Source: Opitutaceae bacterium
GTDB taxonomy: Bacteria > Verrucomicrobiota > Verrucomicrobiae > Opitutales > Opitutaceae
DNA length: 8,766 nucleotides
Direction of reading: 5' to 3'
NCBI GenBank assembly: GCA_031266495.1
Contig: JAISAX010000353.1
Span: forward strand, 1 to 8,766
Shown here: piece after piece, positions 1-5,808 of the stretch
How the letters are laid out: the number at the start of each line of letters is the position of its first letter
Position numbering within the stretch: the stretch's first letter is position 1
The notes under the pieces: generated by a model
What the model was told of the DNA's origin: nothing
The model's database searches: none
Seen by the model: only the letters and a program-made list of their open reading frames with translations
Position numbers and translations under genes: made by a program

Positions 1-2
1 TG

Positions 3-119
3 CGCTCCGAAATACAAACATGGCTCTCTGATCGTAATAACCGGGCTGCTCCCATCAACTGGCGTTTCACTACCAAGGATGCTCGTATCAAACTCGCTCG
101 CCTTTATCCGAAATTATAA
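3..119 (+). CDS. IS630-family transposase, C-terminal fragment (cut by window edge)
   Basis: The frame starting at base 3 is open from the window edge to a TAA at 117-119 and encodes 38 residues. It includes the stretch INWRFTTKDARIKLARLYP, which I recognise as the typical C-terminal end of IS630-family (Tc1/mariner-like DDE) transposases, where a W-F-T-DAR-KL-RLYP pattern is common. The catalytic domain lies outside the window, so intactness cannot be judged. The frame has less extreme GC than the neighbouring genes, consistent with an insertion element. The terminal inverted repeat should lie just downstream, roughly 120-145, but cannot be defined without the other end. The element sits downstream of lptE and points towards it. 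Identification rests on one short motif-rich stretch. Confidence 0.75.
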   Translation, partial: RSEIQTWLSDRNNRAAPINWRFTTKDARIKLARLYPKL

Positions 120-317
120 ATGGGAAATGATACTAGTGTGCAGTCGAAGGTCAATGGTCGGAAGGTCGAAGGTCGCCGACAGCCCGGCCATCCCCCATCC
201 CCGCCCTCGCCTCCGCCCTCGCCGCCCTCCCCGAACCCGGCCGCATCCTCCTCAATCCCGGCGACATCCTCCCTGGTAATCCACCCCCGACACCCTCACC
301 CGAAACCGTAACCCGGC
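120..317. other. Intergenic, low-complexity region between IS630 end and lptE
   Basis: This stretch follows the transposase stop and precedes the lptE stop codon. Bases 146-174 contain four copies of a 7-nt unit (GAAGGTC, one degenerate) with a single-base slip. After that the sequence becomes very C-rich with CCCTCGCC-type repeats. The short open frames here encode only proline/arginine-rich low-complexity peptides and are not credible genes. No clear intrinsic terminator for the lptE operon is visible. Confidence 0.6.
146..174. repeat. Heptamer tandem repeat, unit GAAGGTC (about 4 copies)
   Basis: Units lie at 146-152, 153-159 (AATGGTC), 161-167 and 168-174, with one extra G at 160. The tract lies just beyond the IS630 transposase and may mark the junction between the insertion element and the host chromosome. 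Its 7-nt period matches that of the repeat islands at 833-950, 6366-6535 and 8654-8681, although the unit sequence differs. Confidence 0.6.
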
Positions 318-953
318 TCACCATGTGTCCAGCGCCGCTCCGCGGACCTTGTCCACCAGCGTTTCGGCAAGCAACGGCAGCAACTGGTACTCGGCCTGGA
401 TTTGCTGGTTGTTGTCGGCAAAAAGCTGGCGCCCGGCGACGATCGTGCGGTTGGCGAAGAGCGGCTTTTTCTCCCGCATGTCCACCAGGGAGACTTTCGC
501 TTCGAGCTTCACTTCGAACTTGCGCGCCAGGCCGGTGTCATCGGAACGCGCCACGGTCGAGCTGCGGTCGTAACCGGTGAGGTCCACGCGGAGGATGGCG
601 TCGGCGTCTTCCGGCGTATTGACGAGCATCACCCGGCCGTCGCGCAAAAACGTCTCGCGTAGTTGCGTGGTCACAATCGCCTGGGCTTGCGGGATGGCGG
701 CGGAGTCGCCCACCGGGGCGATGTAGAGCGTGTCGAACGGAGCGCGGGCTCCCGTGCCGAGTTGATAGCCGGCGCAACCGGCCAGCGCGAAAAGCGCAAA
801 GAGCGCGATGGCGGCGGCGGCGGGGGCGGGGGCTCTGGATTTTCGATTCTCGATTCTCGATTCTCGATTGGGCGCTGCCGCGCCAAACGCATTGCCGGAG
901 CGGCAGCTCCTCCAATCGAGAATCGAGAATCGAAAATCGAAAATCCAGAGCAT
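318..953 (-). CDS. lptE: LptE-like LPS-assembly lipoprotein (start region remodelled by repeat)
   Basis: LptE is an outer-membrane lipoprotein that plugs the LptD barrel and helps insert lipopolysaccharide into the outer leaflet. From the ATG at 953 the product is 211 residues. A hydrophobic stretch (about 47-57) ends in the lipobox LAGC with Cys60, followed by GYQLG. The rest (APFDTLYIAPVGDSA, an amphipathic segment, then a C-terminal YQLLPLLAETLVDKV) fits the LptE/LptE-related family. The ATG follows the BamD-like stop by one base (TGACATG), suggesting translational coupling. Residues 2-40 are encoded entirely by the inverted-repeat element at 833-950. I found no in-frame ATG, GTG or TTG between that element and the lipobox, so the n-region of the signal peptide appears to be repeat-derived. 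An in-frame ATG at 1070 inside the upstream gene is a less likely start. The family call is by motif and context, with moderate sequence support. Confidence 0.72.
   Translation of the reverse strand: MLWIFDFRFSILDWRSCRSGNAFGAAAPNRESRIENRKSRAPAPAAAAIALFALFALAGCAGYQLGTGARAPFDTLYIAPVGDSAAIPQAQAIVTTQLRETFLRDGRVMLVNTPEDADAILRVDLTGYDRSSTVARSDDTGLARKFEVKLEAKVSLVDMREKKPLFANRTIVAGRQLFADNNQQIQAEYQLLPLLAETLVDKVRGAALDTW
833..950. repeat. Heptamer-based long inverted repeat, copy 1
   Basis: Arms of 38 nt at 833-870 and 913-950 are reverse complements at 37 of 38 positions, and the single mismatch would be a G-U pair in one RNA strand. Each arm is a run of 7-nt units (GATTTTC, then GATTCTC variants) bounded by CTCTG and ending in GATTG. 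The 42-nt centre contains a further perfect 8-bp stem (GCTGCCGC at 874-881 with GCGGCAGC at 900-907). It begins one base beyond the lptE ATG and five bases beyond the last base of the BamD-like coding frame on the minus strand. A related copy lies at 6366-6535. Confidence 0.9.
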
Positions 954-954
954 G

Positions 955-2076
955 TCAGAAGATCCAGAAGCGTTTTTGCGGAGCCGGGACGGAGCGGTCG
1001 GGCGCGGTGTTCTGGCGGGCTTTGCTGCGGGCTTCGGAGGCGTCCACCTCGGCGAGGAGTTTTCTGGCATCGGCCGCGACCGGTGAATCGGGATAGAGCG
1101 TGATCGCCTCGTTGTAAAAGACGCGGGCGGCGGTGTAGTTGGAGCGGTGCCGGTAATAGAAATTGCCCATGTTGATCCGGCTTTGCGCGAGCATGCCGCG
1201 CATGTCGCTTCCGCCTTTGGCGGCGGCGGGGGCGTTGGGGTCGTTGGGGAAGAGGATGAGAAAATCCTCGAACCAGGTGAGCGCCTGCTGGCTGGAGGCC
1301 TGGTCGTAGTTGGGCCCGGAGACGAGGTCGGCGTGCGCCTGGGCGAGTTTGATGTAGGCGTCGGGCGCGAGGAAGTTTTGCGGGTAATTGTTGATCATGC
1401 GGTCGAGCGCGTCGATCGCCCCGTCGGGGTCGCCCGTTCTGGCGTGGCCTTTGGCGATGGCCATGAGGGAGAGCGGGGCGTACTCGCTGTACGGGGCGCT
1501 CACGAGTATCTTTTCGAGCTGCTCGATGCCTTTGCCACGGTTCCGGAAGCCCGGGAAAATGCCGAAAATGCGGCCGCGGGCGCCATCGACGAGCCCGGTG
1601 GCGACGCGGTACTGGGCGCCGATGGTCTCGTTGAATTTGTCGAAATCGGGATGCTTGGTGACGATCTCCTGCCAGGAGTCGAAGGCTTTGGGGTACTTGC
1701 GTTCCTTTTCGTGGAGCCTGCCGAGGTGAAAGAGGGCTTCGGGGGCGTAGATCGAGACGGGGTGGTTTTTGGTGACCTTGAGGTAGTTCTTGATCGCGGC
1801 GGAGGCGTGGCCGGCCTCCTCCTCGGCGCGGGCCTTGTTCATCAGATCGAGGGCATTGCGCCCGTCGTCCGAGGAAAACCACGGGGCGAGCGCGCCGCCT
1901 TCGACCTGCCAGCCGCCGGCGGGGGTCCAGACGAGGGCGGCACGGAGGGGGGGGGGGCCCGCCAGGAAGGTGGCGGTGGTGATGGTGATGGTGGCGGTGG
2001 TGGTGGTGACCAGGGCCGCGAGGGAAACGGAACGGGCCAGTAGTCGGCGTAGCCGGGAGTGCGGGTGCGGGAGCAT
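955..2076 (-). CDS. BamD-like TPR outer-membrane assembly protein
   Basis: This 373-residue exported protein has tetratricopeptide-like repeats like those of BamD/YfiO, which scaffolds outer-membrane protein insertion. Helical repeat pairs with the A/L-G-Y/F-x-P spacing are visible around 73-108, 110-143, 183-231, 236-277 and 297-332. Typical elements are KNYLKVTKNHP, DSWQEIVTKHPDF, IDALDRMINNYP and FYNEAITLYPDSPVA. The N-terminus has a basic patch (RLRRLLARS) and a hydrophobic/Thr-rich segment to about residue 40, consistent with a signal peptide. There is no cysteine in a lipobox position, unlike canonical BamD, so lipid anchoring is not supported. The segment coding TTTTATITITTAT is a trinucleotide repeat (1975-2010), followed by an 11-G tract (1947-1957) coding PPP. 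It starts 11 nt after the fabH stop and ends one base before lptE, fitting an envelope-assembly operon. It may be a generic TPR/YbgF-like protein rather than a true BamD. Confidence 0.75.
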   Translation of the reverse strand: MLPHPHSRLRRLLARSVSLAALVTTTTATITITTATFLAGPPPLRAALVWTPAGGWQVEGGALAPWFSSDDGRNALDLMNKARAEEEAGHASAAIKNYLKVTKNHPVSIYAPEALFHLGRLHEKERKYPKAFDSWQEIVTKHPDFDKFNETIGAQYRVATGLVDGARGRIFGIFPGFRNRGKGIEQLEKILVSAPYSEYAPLSLMAIAKGHARTGDPDGAIDALDRMINNYPQNFLAPDAYIKLAQAHADLVSGPNYDQASSQQALTWFEDFLILFPNDPNAPAAAKGGSDMRGMLAQSRINMGNFYYRHRSNYTAARVFYNEAITLYPDSPVAADARKLLAEVDASEARSKARQNTAPDRSVPAPQKRFWIF

Positions 2077-2087
2077 AAAATGGTGAC

Positions 2088-3078
2088 CTACCAGCGAACC
2101 AGCGCGGACCCGCAGGTCAAGCCCGCCCCGAAGGCAACGAGCAGGGTGAGTTCGCCCGGGCGGAGGCGTCCGGCGCGGCGGGCCTCGTCGAGCGCGATGG
2201 GGATGGAGGCCGCGGAGGTGTTGCCGTAGCGGTCGAGGTTGATGAAGAAGCGCTCGAGCGGGAATTGCAGGTACTGCGCGATGGCTTCGATGATGCGGAG
2301 GTTGGCCTGGTGGGGGATCACGCAGGCGATGTCGGCCGGGTCGATGCCGTGCTGCGCGATGAGGGCGCGGGCGGATTCCTGCATGCCGCGGACGGCGTGC
2401 TTGAAGACTTCGCGGCCTTTCATCCGGATGAAACGGCGGGCGTCGCCCGGGGGGGGGGGGGGTGCTGCCGTCGCCGGGGATGGCGAGGAGGTCGCCGGTG
2501 CCGGGGATGGCGTTGAGGCGGGCTCCGAGGAGGCGGGCCGTGGAGTTTTCCGGCGCGGGGCCGAGCACGGTGGCGCCGGCGCCGTCGCCGAAGAGGACGC
2601 AGGTGGCGCGGTCGGTCCAGTCGATGGAGGTGGAGAGTTTTTCGGCGCCGATGATCAGGGCGCGGCGATAACGTCCGCTGGAAAGGAGAGCCCAGGCGGT
2701 GTCGAGAGCGTAGATAAAGCCGGAGCAGGCGGCGTTGAGGTCAAAGCAGGCGGTCGTGTCGTCGAGGCCGAGGAGGGTCTGGACGGTGGCGGAGGTGGGG
2801 GGGAGCACCTGGTCGGGGGTGCAGGTGGCGACGATGAGCAGGTCGATGTCCGCCGGCGCGAGGCCGGCGTCGGCAAGAGCCGCGCGGGCGGCGGCCGCCG
2901 CCATGCCGGAGGTGGTTTCGCCAGGGCCGGCAATACGGCGTTCGCGGATGCCGGTGCGGGTGACAATCCACTCGTCGGACGTGTCAACGCGACGCGAGAG
3001 TTCTTCGTTGGCAAGCACGTTGGCCGGGACATGGGAGCCTGTGCCGAGTATCGCAATGGCAGTGGCAGTGGATGACAT
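2088..3078 (-). CDS. fabH: 3-oxoacyl-ACP synthase III, FabH (frameshifted at a G14 tract as sequenced)
   Basis: FabH condenses acetyl-CoA with malonyl-ACP to start fatty-acid synthesis. The N-terminal part (ATG at 3078, MSSTATAIAILGTGSHVPAN) carries the catalytic Cys118 in DLNAACSGF and the DEWIVTRTGI motif. The C-terminal part is in another frame and carries the catalytic His in VIPHQANLRI (codon 2312-2310) and Asn in DRYGNTSAAS, ending with FGAGLTCGSALVRW and TAG at 2088. The two parts meet at fourteen consecutive Gs, 2449-2462 (C on the coding strand). With thirteen, the reading runs STPPPPGDARRF and gives 990 nt, 329 residues, the normal FabH length. The full catalytic triad is retained, so this is either a homopolymer miscount, a slippage-controlled gene, or a very recent pseudogene. 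The gene lies 68 nt after plsX and 11 nt before the BamD-like gene. No clear ribosome binding site precedes the ATG. Confidence 0.88.
2449..2462. repeat. 14-base G homopolymer inside fabH
   Basis: Fourteen Gs on the + strand (C on the coding strand) fall inside fabH, between codons for GDGST and GDARRF. One fewer or two more bases would join the two fabH frames. Mononucleotide tracts of this length are hot spots for replication slippage and also for sequencing length errors. Confidence 0.9.
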
Positions 3079-3110
3079 GGAACGAGGACGATAGGGTTTG
3101 CAGGAGAACC

Positions 3111-3130
3111 GGGGGGGAGGAGGGGGGGGG
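3111..3130. repeat. Interrupted G-rich tract between plsX and fabH
   Basis: Runs of 7 Gs (3111-3117) and 9 Gs (3122-3130), separated by AGGA, occupy the 68-nt gap between the plsX stop and the fabH start. On the transcribed RNA this is a C-rich leader immediately before fabH. I see no ribosome binding site or hairpin in this gap. Confidence 0.7.
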
Positions 3131-3146
3131 AGGGATCGCACCCGCG

Positions 3147-4307
3147 CTACGGGGTCGGGGTCGCTGTCGGGACAGGAGCGCCGGAAACCGGTGCGTCGGT
3201 TGGATGGGCGGTGACGGGGGCAATGGCAATGGCGGGGGCGGTGGCGGGAGCGGGGGCGATGGCGGCATTGAGCCGGACGGCATCGCTCTCGATGTGGAAA
3301 AGCAGGTCGGCGCGGATGAGTTTGCTGGCGGAGAGGATGGCGCTCTTTATCGCCGCGCGGTTCGAGGAGCCGTGGGCCTTGAGGACGTTGCCGCGCAGGC
3401 CGAGGAGCGGGGCGCCGCCGTAGCGTTCGGGGTTGAGCCGGCTCCTGAGCGCCCGGAACGCGCCGCCCGAGAGGAGGGCGCCGGCCATGCGCAGGGGGTT
3501 GCCCTTGAGCTCGGCCCTGAGTTCGCCTGCGAAAAAGTGGAGGAGCGATTCCCAGCTCTTGAGGAGGAGGTTGCCGGTAAAACCGTCGCACACGGCCACG
3601 TCGCAGTGGTCGGTAAAGATCTGGAAACCTTCGGTGGGGCCCGCGTAGTTGAGCAGGCCGGCGGCATTCACCTGCTTGAGCATGGCATGGGCGGCGGCGG
3701 TAAGCTGGTTGCCCTTGCCTTCTTCGGTGCCGATGGTGAGCAGGCCGATGCGGGGGCATTCCACGCCGAGGATGACGCGCGCGTAATGGTGACCGAGGAG
3801 GGCGTTGTGCGCGATATGCTCGGGCTCGGCGAGGGGATTGGCGCCGGCGTCGATGAGCACGAAATAGCCGTTTTCCCTCGGGATGATGGCGGAGAGCGCG
3901 GGACGGTCGATGCCGTCGAGCGTGCGCAGGCGGAGCGTGCCGCCGGCCATGAGCGCGCCGGTGTTGCCGCAACTGAGGATGGCCGCGGCCTCGCCCTTTT
4001 TCACGAGCTCGATGGCCCGGACCATGGACGAGTCCTTCTTGGCGCGCAGGGCCTTGAGGGGCTTGTCCTCCATGGTGATGACCTCGCTGGCGTGCCGCAC
4101 GGCGAGGCGTGACTCGGGGAGGGAGTCGAGCCCGTTCTGCCCGAGGAGCGGACGGAGCGCCTCCTCCGCACCGACGAGCGTGATCGGGTTGATCTGCGGG
4201 AACTCGTCGAAAGCCAGCTTCACGGCTGCGACGACTTCGGAAGGTCCGAGATCGCCGCTCATCGCATCGATAGCAATGCGGCCGGTATCGCCGGTATGCT
4301 GAACCAT
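3147..4307 (-). CDS. plsX: Phosphate acyltransferase PlsX
   Basis: PlsX makes acyl-phosphate from acyl-ACP and inorganic phosphate, supplying PlsY in bacterial phospholipid synthesis; it is a peripheral membrane protein. The 386-residue product shows the family landmarks: IAIDAMSGDLGP at 11-22 (usual DAMGGD), ASEVITMEDKP at 73-83, LSCGNTGALMAGG at 111-123, RPALSAIIP at 135-143, IGTEEGKGN at 192-200, CDGFTGNLLLK at 240-250, RYGGAPLLGLRG at 295-306 and AHGSSN at 311-316. The catalytic body ends near residue 347. About 39 further residues form an Ala/Pro/Thr-rich low-complexity tail from repetitive DNA (3150-3265), which I do not associate with the family. The ATG at 4307 gives a normal N-terminus; a (GT)6 plus G10 tract lies just upstream. 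Placement between rpmF and fabH is the classical gene order. Confidence 0.95.
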   Translation of the reverse strand: MVQHTGDTGRIAIDAMSGDLGPSEVVAAVKLAFDEFPQINPITLVGAEEALRPLLGQNGLDSLPESRLAVRHASEVITMEDKPLKALRAKKDSSMVRAIELVKKGEAAAILSCGNTGALMAGGTLRLRTLDGIDRPALSAIIPRENGYFVLIDAGANPLAEPEHIAHNALLGHHYARVILGVECPRIGLLTIGTEEGKGNQLTAAAHAMLKQVNAAGLLNYAGPTEGFQIFTDHCDVAVCDGFTGNLLLKSWESLLHFFAGELRAELKGNPLRMAGALLSGGAFRALRSRLNPERYGGAPLLGLRGNVLKAHGSSNRAAIKSAILSASKLIRADLLFHIESDAVRLNAAIAPAPATAPAIAIAPVTAHPTDAPVSGAPVPTATPTP

Positions 4308-4318
4308 CGCGGGTGGTG

Positions 4319-4340
4319 GTGTGTGTGTGTGGGGGGGGGG
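4319..4340. repeat. (GT)6 followed by G10 microsatellite in the plsX leader
   Basis: Six GT dinucleotides (4319-4330) are followed directly by ten Gs (4331-4340), preceded by a short GGT repeat. The tract fills most of the 47-nt gap between the rpmF stop and the plsX ATG, where a ribosome binding site would be expected. On the mRNA it reads as a C run followed by CA repeats. Confidence 0.85.
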
Positions 4341-4354
4341 AGGAGGGGACGCGC

Positions 4355-4534
4355 TCAGACCGTCACATCGAGAACCTGACGCCCGCGGTACATGCCCGTT
4401 TTGATGTTGACGCGATGGCGAAGCACGGCGCTGCCATCGGCGGGGTCGCGGCTGATTTCGGGAGCCTTGAAGGCGTTGGCGGTGCGGCGGTGGGAACTGC
4501 GGCTCTTGGACTGCTTGCGTTTCGGATTGGCCAT
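4355..4534 (-). CDS. rpmF: 50S ribosomal protein bL32
   Basis: This small basic protein of the large ribosomal subunit is 59 residues. It begins MANPKRKQSKSRSSHRR, matching the bL32 signature (MAVPKRKxSKSRRxxRR), then AFKAPEIS and a C-terminal HRVNIKTGMYRGRQVL matching the HRVCPxCGYYKGRxV region. None of the four zinc-binding cysteines of the C+ form is present, so this is the zinc-independent C- type. The ATG at 4534 is chosen because the conserved MA-PKRK start fits it exactly; the frame extends upstream to 4795 but that extension resembles no protein. It heads the operon with plsX 47 nt downstream. The DUF177 (YceD) gene that often precedes rpmF is absent; a divergent reductase gene is there instead. 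Confidence 0.95.
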   Translation of the reverse strand: MANPKRKQSKSRSSHRRTANAFKAPEISRDPADGSAVLRHRVNIKTGMYRGRQVLDVTV

Positions 4535-4778
4535 GGTGCTGGTGGATTGGTTGAAAAAGTGAAGATCGTTAAGGACAACGTATAACCGGCCCGCAGACAA
4601 GGCTGCGTCGGGCGAAAAGGAACTATGGCTAAGGTCCGGCGGAGCCGGGTCAAGACGGGATTGCGGGGATTGCGGGGAAAACAGGATCGGAGTGTTGCGG
4701 ATGTGGCCTGGCAGTTGTCGGGAGGTTTGATTTCGGCCTTTCAGCCTTTCAGCCTTTCCGTTTTCAACCATTTTCCCG
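4535..4778. promoter_or_regulatory. Divergent intergenic region between rpmF and the SDR gene
   Basis: This 244-bp gap separates genes transcribed in opposite directions and must hold the promoters of the rpmF operon (leftward) and probably the reductase gene (rightward). On the minus strand a TATACG hexamer (around 4577-4582) about 45 nt upstream of rpmF could be a -10 box, but no good -35 is properly spaced. A short stem (CGCAG/CTGCG, around 4592-4607) lies next to it. The rightward half ends in a short tandem repeat (4731-4760). Neither gene has an evident Shine-Dalgarno sequence. Promoter assignment is by position only. Confidence 0.4.
4731..4760. repeat. Octamer tandem repeat, unit TTTCAGCC (about 3.8 copies)
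   Basis: Units lie at 4731-4738 (TTTCGGCC), 4739-4746, 4747-4754 and a partial unit at 4755-4760, all in an exact 8-nt phase. The tract ends 18 nt before the ATG of the reductase gene, occupying the position of its 5' leader. Its architecture resembles the heptamer islands elsewhere in the window, with a different unit. Confidence 0.8.
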
Positions 4779-5705
4779 ATGAACATCTTTCTCACCGGCG
4801 CGTCCGGTCTGGTCGGCAGCGCCTTCGCCCGCGCGGCGAAACGTCGCGGGCATCACGTGCTCGCCGTCCCCGGCGGCAGCTACCGCGGCAACATCGAGGG
4901 GGCCGCCCGGCACATCAAGGCGGACCTGCTCACGCCCGGCGCGATCACCACGACCCTGCTCGACATGTTTCCCGATGCGATCGTCAACTGCGCCGCCATC
5001 GCCGGGCCCGCCCGCTGCGACGCCGAGCCCGTGCTCTCGCAACGCCTCAACGTTGACCTGCCCGCCGAACTGGCGACCGTCGCCCACCACCTCAGCGCGC
5101 GCCTCGTGCACGTGTCGTCCGGGCAGGTTTTTGACGGCTCGCATCCGCCCTATGCGGTGACCGCCCCCCCCTCCCCCCTCAACCGCTACGGGTGCCAGAA
5201 ACTCGCCAGCGAGCAGGCCCTCGCCGCCGCCGCGCCCGGATTTGCCGCCACGGTGCGCGCCCCGCTGCTCACCGGCAACAGCCTCTCCGGCCGGCGCAGC
5301 CTGCACGAAAAACTCTTCGCCGACTGGGCGGAGGGCCGCGCGCCCCGCCTGTTTACTGACGAGTTTCGCCAGCCCTGCACGGCGGAAAACCTCGCCGAGG
5401 TGTTGCTCGAACTGTGCGAACGCCCGGCGCTGCGCGGCGTGTTCCACTGGGCCGGCAGCGAAACGCTTTCGCGCTACGACATCGCCCGCCGCATCCGCGC
5501 GCATTTCAAGCTCGGCGAGACCGCCGCCCCGCTCGTCCCCGTGTCGCGCGCCGACGATCCCGCCGCCGCGGCCACGCGCCCGGCCGATCTCGGCCTCATC
5601 CTCAAGCCGCTCGCCGGCAACATCAAGACCGCCGTCGAATCCTTCGACGCGCAGCTCGACCAGCTCGTCGTCCCGCCGCCCTTCCGCGAATGGTACCTCC
5701 GGTAA
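4779..5705 (+). CDS. RmlD-like SDR sugar-nucleotide reductase/epimerase
   Basis: A 308-residue protein of the extended short-chain dehydrogenase/reductase type, closest in pattern to dTDP-4-dehydrorhamnose reductase (RmlD). The N-terminal nucleotide-binding motif TGASGLVG (6-13) binds NAD(P). It is followed by an acidic turn region (HIKADLLTP, 46-53), VNCAAIAGPARCD (69-81), HVSSGQVFDG (111-120) with catalytic Ser/Thr candidates, and the catalytic Tyr137 and Lys141 in NRYGCQKLASEQ. The motif PLNRYGCQKLASEQ is typical of RmlD relatives. The C-terminal part (FRQPCTAENLAEVLLEL, GVFHWAGSETLSRYDIARRI) fits the substrate-binding half. The exact sugar cannot be read from sequence, and no other rml genes are nearby, so I withhold the symbol. 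The gene runs opposite to the rpmF operon. No Shine-Dalgarno is visible. Its length is normal, and the C8 tract at 5164-5171 is in frame. Confidence 0.85.
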   Translation: MNIFLTGASGLVGSAFARAAKRRGHHVLAVPGGSYRGNIEGAARHIKADLLTPGAITTTLLDMFPDAIVNCAAIAGPARCDAEPVLSQRLNVDLPAELATVAHHLSARLVHVSSGQVFDGSHPPYAVTAPPSPLNRYGCQKLASEQALAAAAPGFAATVRAPLLTGNSLSGRRSLHEKLFADWAEGRAPRLFTDEFRQPCTAENLAEVLLELCERPALRGVFHWAGSETLSRYDIARRIRAHFKLGETAAPLVPVSRADDPAAAATRPADLGLILKPLAGNIKTAVESFDAQLDQLVVPPPFREWYLR

Positions 5706-5808
5706 ATCGACTTGAAATGACTCCGCTCTCGCGGCTTTCCCGACAGCCCCTCGCCCCATGCAGAAATGCAAGAAAACATCACCAAAGTAGAAGTAATCAG
5801 GAAATACT
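5706..5808. other. Convergent intergenic gap
   Basis: This 103-bp gap lies between the stop codons of two converging genes. A weak CCGC/GCGG stem around 5723-5734 is the only hairpin I can see, and it has no T-run after it. It is therefore not called as a terminator. Confidence 0.4.

Noticed and set aside
200..317. A possible decayed gene remnant reading ALAALPEPGRILLNPGDILP on the + strand
   Set aside because: It is only about 30 residues, lies in low-complexity C-rich DNA, has no start codon and matches no family that I recognise.
833..950. CRISPR-like interpretation of the repeated GATTCTC units
   Set aside because: Units are 7 nt, contiguous and arranged as an inverted pair, with no spacers and no cas genes in the window.
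1147..2043. A 298-codon + strand frame opposite the BamD-like gene
   Set aside because: It mirrors a gene with clear TPR repeats; the Gly/Val/Asp-rich translation is typical of a GC-driven shadow.
3072..4112. A 346-codon + strand frame opposite plsX
   Set aside because: plsX has unambiguous family motifs on the other strand, and the + strand product is Gly/Glu-rich without recognisable domains.
4535..4795. Upstream extension of the rpmF frame to 4795
   Set aside because: The conserved bL32 N-terminus fits the ATG at 4534 and the extension has no protein-like character; it crosses the divergent leader and octamer repeat.
5723..5734. Hairpin CCGC/GCGG between converging genes as a bidirectional terminator
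   Set aside because: A four-base stem without a following T-run is too weak to call.
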